The notes beneath the pieces were generated by a model. That model was not told the DNA's origin. It did no database searches and saw only the letters and a list, made by a program, of their open reading frames with translations. DNA of 50,074 nt from Halioglobus sp. (GTDB lineage: Bacteria; Pseudomonadota; Gammaproteobacteria; Pseudomonadales; Halieaceae), in NCBI GenBank assembly GCA_020443325.1, contig JAGRIK010000179.1, positions 1 to 50,074 on the forward strand, given 5' to 3'. A program made the position numbers and the translations under genes. Shown in pieces: positions 26,141 through 34,249 of the stretch; the stretch's first letter is position 1; every line of letters begins with the position of its first letter.

Positions 26141-26964
26141 GTCTGCGCGAAGACTTCTGCGGTGCTGAGTTGCAGGGCGGGATTGATCGCGGCATCGACT
26201 GTGCGCCAGAACGGATCTCCCTGCACAGCGCCTTTCGCAATCCAGAGCCCCTGCTCCTCCCAATTTGCAATGACGCTCTCGGCAGCAACGGGAAAACTGT
26301 CGCGCGCCAGGGCGCCAATCTCCAGCCAGTGTATGTTCCGGCAGACGGGCTTGAGGTCACTGAGCCTGACCTTCGCCATCTCGAGTGCCAGGGATGAAGA
26401 CAGGTCATAGCCCGCGATCTCCATGGAGCGTCCGGCCCGCAGTTCACTCCACAGGGTTTTTCGATCGAAGGTTGCCGTGCTGCTGACAGCGGTCGCTACC
26501 GTCCGCAACCGCAGGAACTGGTCGATCTGTTGCTCGCCATTCAGGACGGGCTGCCAGAGCACCAGCTTCCCGGTATCTGTCCTTTCCTGCGACAATTCAC
26601 AGGCCAGTAATGCTCCGAGGCGCAGCCCCCAAAGATGCAGCGGGCCGGCCCCCATCGCCGCCAGGGTATCGGCAGCGACCATCGCGTCCTGCAGCCAGGT
26701 CTGCCAGCTGGCATCCTTGAAATCCCCGCCAGCATCACCCGTTCCGGTCAGGTCCAGCAACATGACCCGATTGCCCATCGCGGCGAGTGCGCGCGCCTGG
26801 CTGGCCACAATATGCCGTGATTTATTCATTTCCTCCGCAAAGGGCGGCAAAAAGAGTATCGAGCCACACGGCTCTGCGGTAGTCGGTTCCAGCAGCAGAT
26901 AAAACAGTGTCCTGCCCTGGTGCTCGAGAAAATGACCGTTGATGCTGAAATTCCCCGAATCCAT
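26137..26964 (-). CDS. XrtA-system-associated hydrolase 2 (copy A)
   Basis: This 275-residue protein belongs to the exosortase A-associated hydrolase 2 type (TIGR03101): ILFLPPFAEEMNKSRHIVAS, LLDLTGTGDAGGDF, and the elbow WGLRLGALL. The nucleophile position carries Arg115, so a classical Ser or Cys hydrolase mechanism is unlikely from this residue. The start is 3 bp downstream of the ACP stop, and the end overlaps hydrolase 1, so ACP, hydrolase 2 and hydrolase 1 form one operon. A non-catalytic partner or thioester-binding role for the hydrolase-1 product is possible. Confidence 0.82.
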   Translation of the reverse strand: MDSGNFSINGHFLEHQGRTLFYLLLEPTTAEPCGSILFLPPFAEEMNKSRHIVASQARALAAMGNRVMLLDLTGTGDAGGDFKDASWQTWLQDAMVAADTLAAMGAGPLHLWGLRLGALLACELSQERTDTGKLVLWQPVLNGEQQIDQFLRLRTVATAVSSTATFDRKTLWSELRAGRSMEIAGYDLSSSLALEMAKVRLSDLKPVCRNIHWLEIGALARDSFPVAAESVIANWEEQGLWIAKGAVQGDPFWRTVDAAINPALQLSTAEVFAQT

Positions 26965-26967
26965 GGG

Positions 26968-27216
26968 CTAGTCGAGTTTAGCTGCCACAAAAGCAGTCAG
27001 GCTGCCCACGGTGGCAAAAACATCCGCATCAATCTCATCGTCATCCACAGTGATGCCGTACTGTTCTTCCAGACTGGCCAGTATTCCAACGACGGACATC
27101 GAATCCATCTCGGGAATGGCGCCCAGAATGCGGGTGTCAGGATGGGCTGCGATCGAGCCCGCGGGAATACCGAGCGTTGATTGCAGGATCGCAATGACGT
27201 CTGACTGAATATCCAT
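26968..27216 (-). CDS. Acyl carrier protein, XrtA-locus type
   Basis: This 82-residue acidic protein has the ACP fold: helix 1 (VIAILQSTLGI), the phosphopantetheine site DSM with Ser39 at the start of helix 2 (PEMDSMSVVGILASLEEQYG), and a C-terminal helix. It should carry an acyl or aminoacyl group as a thioester. It is the first gene of the ACP, hydrolase 2, hydrolase 1 operon. The acyl-CoA ligase and PLP-dependent decarboxylase often found with this ACP in XrtA loci are not present here, so the loading enzyme is open; the CapK-like ligase at 38227 is one local candidate. Confidence 0.9.
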   Translation of the reverse strand: MDIQSDVIAILQSTLGIPAGSIAAHPDTRILGAIPEMDSMSVVGILASLEEQYGITVDDDEIDADVFATVGSLTAFVAAKLD

Positions 27217-27391
27217 ATTTACTACTACTAGTGGTTACGGTGGCCTGCAGGCATCGGGTTTCATGCTAACCCTGCAACACCATCTTCTCAAGCCGGAAAT
27301 GCGATCAGGCTATCACAATCGACTGAAGTATTGCCATTACCCGCCTTTTCACCGATAGTGTTTTACAGACCCAATACCCGGCATCACCCTG

Positions 27392-28468
27392 TTGGCTGAC
27401 CAGCATAACCAAATTCAGATTGAGAAACTGCATCTGCCACTGGACTCCGCAGACACACCGCTGCGCCGGGCATTCTCAGCACACGAAGCCAGGAACCCGC
27501 AGTACGGTGAAGACTGGCTGGCGAACCTGGCCCTGCATGCGCTGGACGAGCACGATAAGGCGGTGATTTATATTGCAAGGCGAAGCGCTGAAGATTTCAT
27601 AGCCGTTCCGATCAAAGTGAATTCACACCATAAGCGCGCCAGTTCACTGAGCACGTTCTACACAGCCGCGTACTCACCCGTAATCTGCTCAGATGGCCCG
27701 GATGCCCTGTTGCTGGCGCTTTTCCGACACCTTGCGCGGAGCGAAGATATCTCTACGCTGACACTTTCACCAATGGCGGTCAGCGACCCCCTGTTCAGTA
27801 TTATCCTGAAGTCGCTCAAACTCGCCGGATGGAGAGGCTGTCACGATTTTTTTTGCTTCGGAAACTGGATCCACACACTGGCGGAACCCTCCTATGCGTC
27901 CTACCTGGCATCGCGACCGTCAAAATTGCGGAATACCATTGCGCGAAAAACCAAAAAGTTTCTCGCCGGGGACAAAGGGCAACTCGAACTCGTCACGCAG
28001 GGCGAAACGCTGGAGAAAGCCATCGCCGACTACGTCACGGTTTACAATAACAGCTGGAAGAACGAGGAGCCTTATCCGGACTTTATTCCGGAACTGCTGC
28101 GCCTCGCGGCGCACCGCGGATGGTTGCGCCTTGGCATTGCAAGGTATGAGCAACAGCCCGTTGCCAGCCAGATCTGGCTCGTGTACAGCGGCACAGCCTA
28201 TATCTTCAAGCTCGCCTACCACGAAGATTATAAACGCCTGTCTCCCGGCACAGTGCTCACTGCGTATATGATGCAGCGAGTGATAGAGGAAGATAGCATC
28301 TGCCGGATTGACTATCTTTCCGGGGATGACAGCTACAAGGCTGACTGGATGTCTGAGCGCAACGAACAGCACGGCATCGCCGCCTACAACCCGCGGTCCC
28401 CACAGGGCCTGGCCCTGCTGACGGGTCACACGGTAAAACACCTGTTAAAACCATTTATTAAACGCTGA
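27392..28468 (+). CDS. FemAB/BioF2-like GNAT-fold transferase
   Basis: This protein of about 358 residues resembles the CelD/BioF2-type GNAT family (acetyltransferase_6). The C-terminal domain contains RGWLRLGIARYEQQPVASQI, TAYIFKLAYHEDYKRLSPGT and RIDYLSGDDSYKADWM, matching the conserved block of FemAB-like proteins. It should transfer an acyl or aminoacyl group to an amine of a sugar or lipid intermediate. The start is weak: the frame opens after a stop at 27356, the first useful codon is a TTG at 27392, and no ribosome-binding site is visible. It is the only + strand gene inside the hydrolase cluster and separates the two hydrolase pairs. Confidence 0.75.
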   Translation: MADQHNQIQIEKLHLPLDSADTPLRRAFSAHEARNPQYGEDWLANLALHALDEHDKAVIYIARRSAEDFIAVPIKVNSHHKRASSLSTFYTAAYSPVICSDGPDALLLALFRHLARSEDISTLTLSPMAVSDPLFSIILKSLKLAGWRGCHDFFCFGNWIHTLAEPSYASYLASRPSKLRNTIARKTKKFLAGDKGQLELVTQGETLEKAIADYVTVYNNSWKNEEPYPDFIPELLRLAAHRGWLRLGIARYEQQPVASQIWLVYSGTAYIFKLAYHEDYKRLSPGTVLTAYMMQRVIEEDSICRIDYLSGDDSYKADWMSERNEQHGIAAYNPRSPQGLALLTGHTVKHLLKPFIKR

Positions 28469-28500
28469 TCCGCGATGGCCGGTGCGGGCGTATTACCCGG

Positions 28501-29403
28501 TCATTGTCCTTTTTGCAATTCCGTAACCCAGTCGAGAATTGCCTGGTTTACGCGCGCCCTGGAGTCGCCGTCCGAGAAAGTTTGATCGGCATCGGGAAGG
28601 TCAAGTCGTCTGCAGGAGGGGCGTTTGTAAACCGCTTGCCAGGCAGGGCTGCCTTTTATCAGCTCATCAAACTCGTTGCTCACGAGGCTGCGACCGCTCA
28701 TCAGGAACAGCACCGGCCCCTCAAACTGGCGCAGGCCTGCAAGCATTCGATCAATCGGGCGCCCGGGATTATCCCCGGCATTTCCCCCTGCAGCGGTGGC
28801 ACCCGGTCGTGCGCCGGAAGAGAACACGCGGGCAATCCTGCGCGTCACCTTTTTAATACCCGCCGCCGCATAATCGAACAGGTTGTATTCGAAGCGGACC
28901 AGTTTTTTCCAGAACTGTGCTTCGCCCAGGCGTTTGGTGTAGTGCTTCCTGAGCACCGCTGAACGAATCTCCTCCGTGCTTACCCAGGGGTTGCCCAGAA
29001 CCAGGCTCTGCACACCCGTGACCTTCCAGCCGTGTATCATCGCACCGGAAGCGGCATCGCACCCGCCCCACAGCACCACTTTCTTTACCTCCGGAACCGC
29101 CTCCCGGAACGCATTCACCGCGGCCTGCAAATCCTCGGCCATCTGGTCATACCCCAGGAACGCACCGCTGCTGTCACCCAGGCCGCGATAATCAAAACGC
29201 ATCACTGCGACGCCACGACTGGCCAGGCTCCTTGCCAGGCTCACCATACCCCTGCCCACCCCGGCGCGGTATTGCGGCCCGCCAGCAACAATCGTCAGCA
29301 CCCCGATCTCGGATGGCACTTCCGGCTTGTGCACAATTCCTATCAGGTCGTCGCCCAGGCAATCAAACACCAGCGGTATTTCTTTCATCGTATTCGCGTT
29401 CAT
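28501..29403 (-). CDS. XrtA-system-associated hydrolase 1 (copy B)
   Basis: This 300-residue paralogue of the gene at 25277 shows IGVLTIVAGGPQYRAGVGRG, RFDYRGLGDSSG and the elbow WGGCDAASG with Cys115. Compared with copy A it carries a longer internal basic stretch (KKVTRRIARVFSSGARPG and a glycine-rich run), probably a flexible insert in the cap. The late Asp/His region is PDADQTFSDGDS, where the usual histidine seems to be replaced by Gln or Thr. Its ATG overlaps the copy-B hydrolase-2 stop (ATGA), the same coupling as in copy A. It is the last gene of the 32820 to 28501 operon. Confidence 0.83.
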   Translation of the reverse strand: MNANTMKEIPLVFDCLGDDLIGIVHKPEVPSEIGVLTIVAGGPQYRAGVGRGMVSLARSLASRGVAVMRFDYRGLGDSSGAFLGYDQMAEDLQAAVNAFREAVPEVKKVVLWGGCDAASGAMIHGWKVTGVQSLVLGNPWVSTEEIRSAVLRKHYTKRLGEAQFWKKLVRFEYNLFDYAAAGIKKVTRRIARVFSSGARPGATAAGGNAGDNPGRPIDRMLAGLRQFEGPVLFLMSGRSLVSNEFDELIKGSPAWQAVYKRPSCRRLDLPDADQTFSDGDSRARVNQAILDWVTELQKGQ

Positions 29404-30224
29404 GGCAGCAGACTGCTTGTAATGGAAATCAACTCGGGCAGGGCGTCTCTCTTGTGCAGTTGCCAGACTTGCGGCCCGGTAAAGGGATGCACCTGAACCT
29501 CATTCTGCAGGCTTTTAAGCTGCTCGATTGCCTTGAGAGTCGCCCCGGTAAGCGCCTCGCCCGGCTCGCTGACGTTCTCAAGCCAGTGGATCTTTCCCGA
29601 GCAGAGCGCCGTCATCCCGGCCAAAGAGAGGCTCTCCACGTCGTCCATCAGGACACCGCCCACCGTATAACCGGAAATTTCAACGCGCTCGCCGGCGGCC
29701 AGTTTTTCCCGGATCTGGGCGGTGGTCTCAGGCGCAAGGTTTTTCCCCGCCAGCGCGGCGACACGCTGTCGCAGTATTTGCGTCACATACCTTGCACCCG
29801 ACACAACCGGTTGCCAGAGCACGATACTATCGATCGCGACACCGGATTTTGCCGCGAAGTCCAACGCGATAAACGCACCGAGCCGCAAGCCCCACAACAC
29901 AACAGGCAGGCTCTCCTCCCGCTGCAGTTCCTCGATGGTCCGCCGGATGTTCTCCTGCCATATCTGCAGTGAGGCGTCGTACAGTTCACCCTGGCTGTCG
30001 CCGGAGCCATAAAAGTCGATGAGGGTGCAGGCGTAACCCGATGCGGCAAAATTCCTGGCCTGTTCGGCGACCAGTGCGCGGCAGCGGTTCATCTCTTCCC
30101 CGAAGGGCGGGACGAACACAATATGTGCCTTGGGGCGCTCACTGCAACGGAACTGCACCGTAAAGAATTTCCCGCCTTCATCGCCCATAAAGCGGGGCAG
30201 CATCTTTAAATCACTCTTCTTCAT
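29400..30224 (-). CDS. XrtA-system-associated hydrolase 2 (copy B)
   Basis: This 274-residue paralogue of the gene at 26137 keeps the same landmarks: IVFVPPFGEEMNRCRALVAE, LIDFYGSGDSQGELYDAS and the elbow WGLRLGAFIA with Arg114 in the nucleophile position. The ATG at 30224 is preferred because AGGAAA lies about 9 bp upstream and the resulting length equals copy A; a GTG at 30278 would also be open and would abut the sulfotransferase stop. The conserved Arg in both copies argues that the change is a family feature and not random decay. Confidence 0.8.
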   Translation of the reverse strand: MKKSDLKMLPRFMGDEGGKFFTVQFRCSERPKAHIVFVPPFGEEMNRCRALVAEQARNFAASGYACTLIDFYGSGDSQGELYDASLQIWQENIRRTIEELQREESLPVVLWGLRLGAFIALDFAAKSGVAIDSIVLWQPVVSGARYVTQILRQRVAALAGKNLAPETTAQIREKLAAGERVEISGYTVGGVLMDDVESLSLAGMTALCSGKIHWLENVSEPGEALTGATLKAIEQLKSLQNEVQVHPFTGPQVWQLHKRDALPELISITSSLLP

Positions 30225-30277
30225 GCCATCAAATTTCCTGTTCTTTAGAGCACCCGGGCGCACCTTGCCAAACGGCA

Positions 30278-31075
30278 CTAGCCACCATTCGACTGGTGCA
30301 AATGCACGTCTTCACCAAAGATCATCCTGTCCTGGGGGATTCCAAGTAGCGAGAGAATCCGTTTCTGCCCTTCGGGATCACTCAATTCCCGAACCTCAAA
30401 GACCTTGAACCGATCGGGATACTTGCGCTGCAACCGATCCGCCTCCAGGTAATAATAATCCCAGTACATACCGATGGCTTCTTTTTTGGAAGACGCTTCA
30501 AACTTCGGAAAGCAGCTATCCCACACCGGGTCTTTTTGCCACTGGCTGCCGTCGTGCACCTGCCAGTGATTGTACTCCGTGTAGAAAGGCGTCCTGGTCA
30601 GCCAGGACTTCACCCTGTCGGCCAGCCACAGAGATGACCAGCGCTTGATGGCGGACTTCTTCATCCAACTGCTGACTGTCGATTCCCTGTCACGTTTCAT
30701 GCACACGGCGACGCACTCGGGGAACCGCTCGAACAAATCCTCAATATAGTTCAGGTAATAGTAAGCGATGTCACCGATCAGTTTCACCTCGCCCATGGAT
30801 TGCAGCCTGGCGTATGTATTCACGGAAGACGGTCGGGAATAGTCAATCGCCAACCTCGCTTTGTCACCACCGGCAAGCAGGTTGCGGAACTCACTAACCG
30901 CATTTAGGTGGGGTTGCGGATTGCCACTGAAAACCGCGCACGATGGATTCATCTCGTGGAAACAGATTGCGCCTGGCTGGCGGTCGACCAGGGACGCCAG
31001 GGACGCCGTGCCCGAGCGACCTGACCCCAACCCTATCAAAATCTTGCTACGCGTATCAGCCATCGCAGGGCACAC
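30278..31075 (-). CDS. Sulfotransferase family protein
   Basis: This protein of about 265 residues has the PAPS-binding loop GLGSGRSGTASLASLV near its N-terminus and a 3'-phosphate-binding-like CMKRDRESTVSSWMKKS in the middle. The C-terminal part (FEVRELSDPEGQKRILSLLG) is common in Sulfotransfer_1/3 proteins. It is predicted to sulfate a sugar of the exopolysaccharide or a lipid intermediate. The start is GTG at 31075 or ATG at 31063; the former touches the stop of the ATP-grasp fusion gene, so both are coupled. No PAPS-synthesis genes lie in the window. Confidence 0.85.
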   Translation of the reverse strand: MCPAMADTRSKILIGLGSGRSGTASLASLVDRQPGAICFHEMNPSCAVFSGNPQPHLNAVSEFRNLLAGGDKARLAIDYSRPSSVNTYARLQSMGEVKLIGDIAYYYLNYIEDLFERFPECVAVCMKRDRESTVSSWMKKSAIKRWSSLWLADRVKSWLTRTPFYTEYNHWQVHDGSQWQKDPVWDSCFPKFEASSKKEAIGMYWDYYYLEADRLQRKYPDRFKVFEVRELSDPEGQKRILSLLGIPQDRMIFGEDVHLHQSNGG

Positions 31076-32820
31076 TAATCGCTGGCACTTTCGGCAATGA
31101 CGGCCTTGATATGATCCACGGCCTCGGCAATGCGCTCATAGCAGGCCTGGTAACTCGCCCTGGATTGACCGTAGGGATCTGCAATCTCGACAGGCCAGCC
31201 GGCATGGTTTCGATGGGCCCCCAGCAGGTAAACCTTCTCCGCTATACTGGCGTCCACTCCCCGCAATCGATCGTAGTGCGCTTTTTCCATCACAAAAATG
31301 ATATCGCTGTCACGCAGTTGCTGTTCAGTAACACAGCATGAGCGAATGGCCTTCATGTCAATACCGTGCTGTGCCGCAACCTCGACCATAACCGGGTCTG
31401 CCGGCCTGCCGGATTCCCGGTGAAATCCGGCAGAAATCACAGAGATCCCCGAATCTTCCGCGTAGGCCCTGACCATTACATCGGCCAGCGCGCTGCGATT
31501 GATATTGCCGTAGCACAGGAAGAGCATTGATCCGGCCTGGGAGATGGCCCTGGAAACCTCACCGTTTTTCCAGGCCCGGCGCTGGCGGGAAAAGAACCTC
31601 ATTTCGTTCGCCAGTGTGAGAAGCCTCTGGACATAGCCCTTGCATAGCCTGCTGACATCAGCGATCCCGGGCAATGGATCCCGGATACCCTGTACATCGA
31701 AACGGTGCCCGGGATTGAGGAATAACCCCAGGCCCTTGACGACATCCCAGCGGCTGGGAATCGACGCGATCCGCCCATCGGTACCGCCACGCAGGACAGC
31801 CTCATACCAGGCCAGATCCCGGGACAGCAAGCGACAGTAAATGTTGTTGCGGTACGGTTTACAAGGCTTCAATTCATCATCCAGTTCCAGATCCAGCAAC
31901 ATGGAGGGGAAGTCCGCCCCGGCAGCGACAGCCAGCGGCAGAGACCCCCAGAACCTGCCGTTGATTTCCATCAGGCAAAAGTCCTGTGTCCGGGGATCCA
32001 GCTTGAACTCAACCATCGCAACACCGCTCCAATTCAGCGCCGCTATGAGGCGCTCAGAAGCCTCCAGCAACCGGGGCGTGACCGGCTCACTGACGCGCAG
32101 ACTGCTACCCCCGCCCGTCAGTGGCACCTCGTGCAGGCGTCGATGCTGAAACGCGTAACCAATCTTGCCCTGCCTGGCGATCAATTCAACACCCACGCCG
32201 ATACCCCAAAAGAACTCCTGCAACAGCACGGGGCCGAATTGCAGGGCATGCGCACACCCCGCCTGCAGTTCAGACACATCAAACGCATAGCTGACCTGCA
32301 GTTGGCTGGCCCCCCCTGCTGCGGACCCGATCGAACGTGCGGGCTTGAGCACGACAGGAAACTTGAGGACCTTTTTCAGTTCGCCAAGATCATCAATCGA
32401 CGTCAGGGTGACACCGAGTGGCCGGGGCACTCCCACCCGGTCAGCCAGTTCCAGCGTCTGCGCCTTGTCGAGCGCGACTTCCAGGCTGGCAGCCTCGGGC
32501 ATGGCTATATTGATATGCGACAGGCGCTCGCGACGTTCCGACAACACCACAAGCGTCCGCTCCGTGACTGGAATGACCAGATCGTAGTCTGTGGTCCGCA
32601 CATGCTCGAGCAGCCAATCGACAAACGCTTCAGGCGCAGCCATCGGATCGGGGTATTGAAATATCGTGTTCACCGCGTTTGAGTAACGACTCAGCGGTCG
32701 CAGCGTATGGCTCGCGGCGTCGACCGTGCAACCGCGGCGGGACAGGGAGCGAGAGATGGTCAGGCACGGGACCAGGTCCGCATCCAACACCAGTACTCTG
32801 GGTCTGTGCTCTCGCTTCAT
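31075..32820 (-). CDS. ATP-grasp ligase fused to low-molecular-weight phosphatase
   Basis: The first roughly 400 of 581 residues form an ATP-grasp enzyme of the carbamoyl-phosphate-synthase-like type: VLVLDADLVPCLTISRSLSR at the N-terminus, PVVLKPARSIGS near 155-166 for ATP binding, and FCLMEINGRFWGSLPLA at 281-297 for metal binding. The last 150 residues form a LMW tyrosine phosphatase with CYGNINR at 436-442 (the Cx5R loop) and the general-acid DPY at 548-550. Ligase and phosphatase in one chain suggests ATP-dependent amide or ester formation tied to dephosphorylation of a phosphoprotein or phosphosugar. It heads the operon with the sulfotransferase and hydrolase pair B. Confidence 0.85.
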   Translation of the reverse strand: MKREHRPRVLVLDADLVPCLTISRSLSRRGCTVDAASHTLRPLSRYSNAVNTIFQYPDPMAAPEAFVDWLLEHVRTTDYDLVIPVTERTLVVLSERRERLSHINIAMPEAASLEVALDKAQTLELADRVGVPRPLGVTLTSIDDLGELKKVLKFPVVLKPARSIGSAAGGASQLQVSYAFDVSELQAGCAHALQFGPVLLQEFFWGIGVGVELIARQGKIGYAFQHRRLHEVPLTGGGSSLRVSEPVTPRLLEASERLIAALNWSGVAMVEFKLDPRTQDFCLMEINGRFWGSLPLAVAAGADFPSMLLDLELDDELKPCKPYRNNIYCRLLSRDLAWYEAVLRGGTDGRIASIPSRWDVVKGLGLFLNPGHRFDVQGIRDPLPGIADVSRLCKGYVQRLLTLANEMRFFSRQRRAWKNGEVSRAISQAGSMLFLCYGNINRSALADVMVRAYAEDSGISVISAGFHRESGRPADPVMVEVAAQHGIDMKAIRSCCVTEQQLRDSDIIFVMEKAHYDRLRGVDASIAEKVYLLGAHRNHAGWPVEIADPYGQSRASYQACYERIAEAVDHIKAVIAESASD

Positions 32821-33012
32821 TGTGAGGACTCAATCACTGGCGGCTGCTTTATCCTGAAATTCCCGATCGTTGGCGCACTCTTCGAACTGTCCCAGGACGA
32901 TGCGTGAAATAAGAGATCGTGAGAGCGCGACCCGAAAAACGCTGGAAAACACACCCGTGCAACACCGAAGGGGATACGAAGGTGGTTTATGCCAGCGATG
33001 GCGATCATATTA

Positions 33013-33035
33013 CACAATTTTCTATCCAAATTGTG
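33013..33035. promoter_or_regulatory. Perfect 8-7-8 inverted repeat, possible operator
   Basis: CACAATTT, TCTATCC, AAATTGTG. The symmetrical AT-rich arms and spacing fit a dimeric helix-turn-helix regulator site. The right half followed by AGCG resembles one half of a LacI-type operator, but only in part. No other copy was noticed in the window and no regulator gene is nearby. Confidence 0.4.
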
Positions 33036-33075
33036 AGCGCCTTCCCATGTACCCTTCACTAATCCATAAAATACC

Positions 33076-33105
33076 TGAGACACGGCAGGAGACAAGCCTT
33101 TACAA
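33076..33105 (+). promoter_or_regulatory. Weak sigma70-type promoter candidate for the GT2 gene
   Basis: GAGACA (33076-33081, four of six to consensus) is followed after 18 bp by TACAAT (33100-33105, five of six). This would place transcription start about 95 bp before the GT2 start codon. It lies downstream of the inverted repeat at 33013. Confidence 0.3.
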
Positions 33106-33206
33106 TGGACTCCAACAGGGCGCGTTGCCACCTGCGGAAGCGAGATTCCCAGCGCTGGTGGTCGCAGTTAAACCCGTTTCAACCTTAAAAATGAAATGAG
33201 TCGGCA

Positions 33207-34223
33207 ATGGTATCAGAGGACACGGACCCTTTTTTCTCCATCATAATTTCCACCAGGGACAGGCCTGGACTTTTCCAGGTCGCGCTGCGTTCTGTTCTGG
33301 AGCAAACGTTTGCGCGCAAGGAAATTGTGGTCGTGCTGGACGGCTCTACAGCTCAGAACCTAGCCCTATACGCGGAACTGGAGAGCCAGCACGAGGACGT
33401 CAGTTTCCAGAAACTTGTGCATCGGCCAAACGGCCACGGCCAGAGTTACACCATGAACTTCGGTGCCAATCACTCCCGGGGACGCTATCTGTGCTTTCTG
33501 GATGACGATGACCAGTGGACGGACGAAAATTACCTCCAGCATGTCTTCGACAATATCACTGCCGCAGGCAAGCCGGTGGATTTACACTACAGCAACCAGC
33601 GCGCCGTTGATTCACATGGCGTTATGCAGACCAAGAATGTCTGGCTGGACGACCTTATTCCACGAGCGATACACCAGCCAAAAAATGCCGACGACAGCTA
33701 TCTTGTCGACACGGAGTTCCTGCTGTCCGGCAGCGGCTTCGCCCACCTGAACTGCAGCATATTCGAACGGGATTTCTACGAGTCACTGGGGGGAATGGAC
33801 GAGAGCATCCGCTATGAGAACGACAGGGATATCTATATCCGCTCAGTCGATGCTGCCAGCGTTATCCTGTTCAGCACCCGCTACACCTCCCTGCACAACA
33901 TTCCCGACATCAATGCCAAGAACAACATGTCGACCGTGAGTTCCAGTATCCAGAAGAAGCTCTACCAGATGCGTGTCTACGACAAAGGCATCGCCCTATG
34001 CAAACAGGACACTGTCATACATTTTTGCTGTCGGGGAAAAACGTATGAACTGAAGCACGCCGCCACCATGCTGGCCGAGAACAAGCGCTACAGAAGCGCT
34101 GCCCAGTACGCCAGGGCGGCCCTGCTCAACGGCTTCAACCCCCGCTGGCTGGCCTATACCCTGTACCTCAGCGTACAGGCGTGGATCAACCCGCACAGCC
34201 CTGCCAATGACAACCATGTGTAA
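33207..34223 (+). CDS. GT2-family glycosyltransferase
   Basis: This 338-residue GT-A enzyme opens with FFSIIISTRDRPGLFQVALR, then IVVVLDGS, and has the metal-binding acidic run FLDDDDQW near residue 99. An EDR/ENDRD-like acidic block (RYENDRDIYIR) follows at about 205-215. The C-terminal 80 residues (KRYRSAAQYARAALLNGFNP) look like a TPR-like helical tail. It should transfer a nucleotide sugar to the growing repeat unit in the cytoplasm. It starts a + strand trio with the sulfotransferase-like and TPR genes, running against the main operon. Confidence 0.85.
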   Translation: MVSEDTDPFFSIIISTRDRPGLFQVALRSVLEQTFARKEIVVVLDGSTAQNLALYAELESQHEDVSFQKLVHRPNGHGQSYTMNFGANHSRGRYLCFLDDDDQWTDENYLQHVFDNITAAGKPVDLHYSNQRAVDSHGVMQTKNVWLDDLIPRAIHQPKNADDSYLVDTEFLLSGSGFAHLNCSIFERDFYESLGGMDESIRYENDRDIYIRSVDAASVILFSTRYTSLHNIPDINAKNNMSTVSSSIQKKLYQMRVYDKGIALCKQDTVIHFCCRGKTYELKHAATMLAENKRYRSAAQYARAALLNGFNPRWLAYTLYLSVQAWINPHSPANDNHV

Positions 34224-34249
34224 CCGCAGCCAGTACTTCGGGTAGATTC

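Larger units (their letters stand above)
32821..33206. promoter_or_regulatory. 386-bp divergent control region
   Basis: This gap lies between the minus-strand ATP-grasp operon and the + strand GT2 gene, so it should carry both promoters. The clearest element is a perfect 8-bp inverted repeat, CACAATTT and AAATTGTG, with a 7-bp spacer (33013-33035), an operator-like site placed centrally. A + strand frame and a minus-strand frame of about 100 codons cross the gap but lack starts, composition and homology that I would trust. Confidence 0.45.

Noticed and set aside
32817..33199. Overlapping open frames of about 100 codons on both strands in the divergent gap
   Set aside because: No usable start context, no domain, and they cross the probable promoter region.
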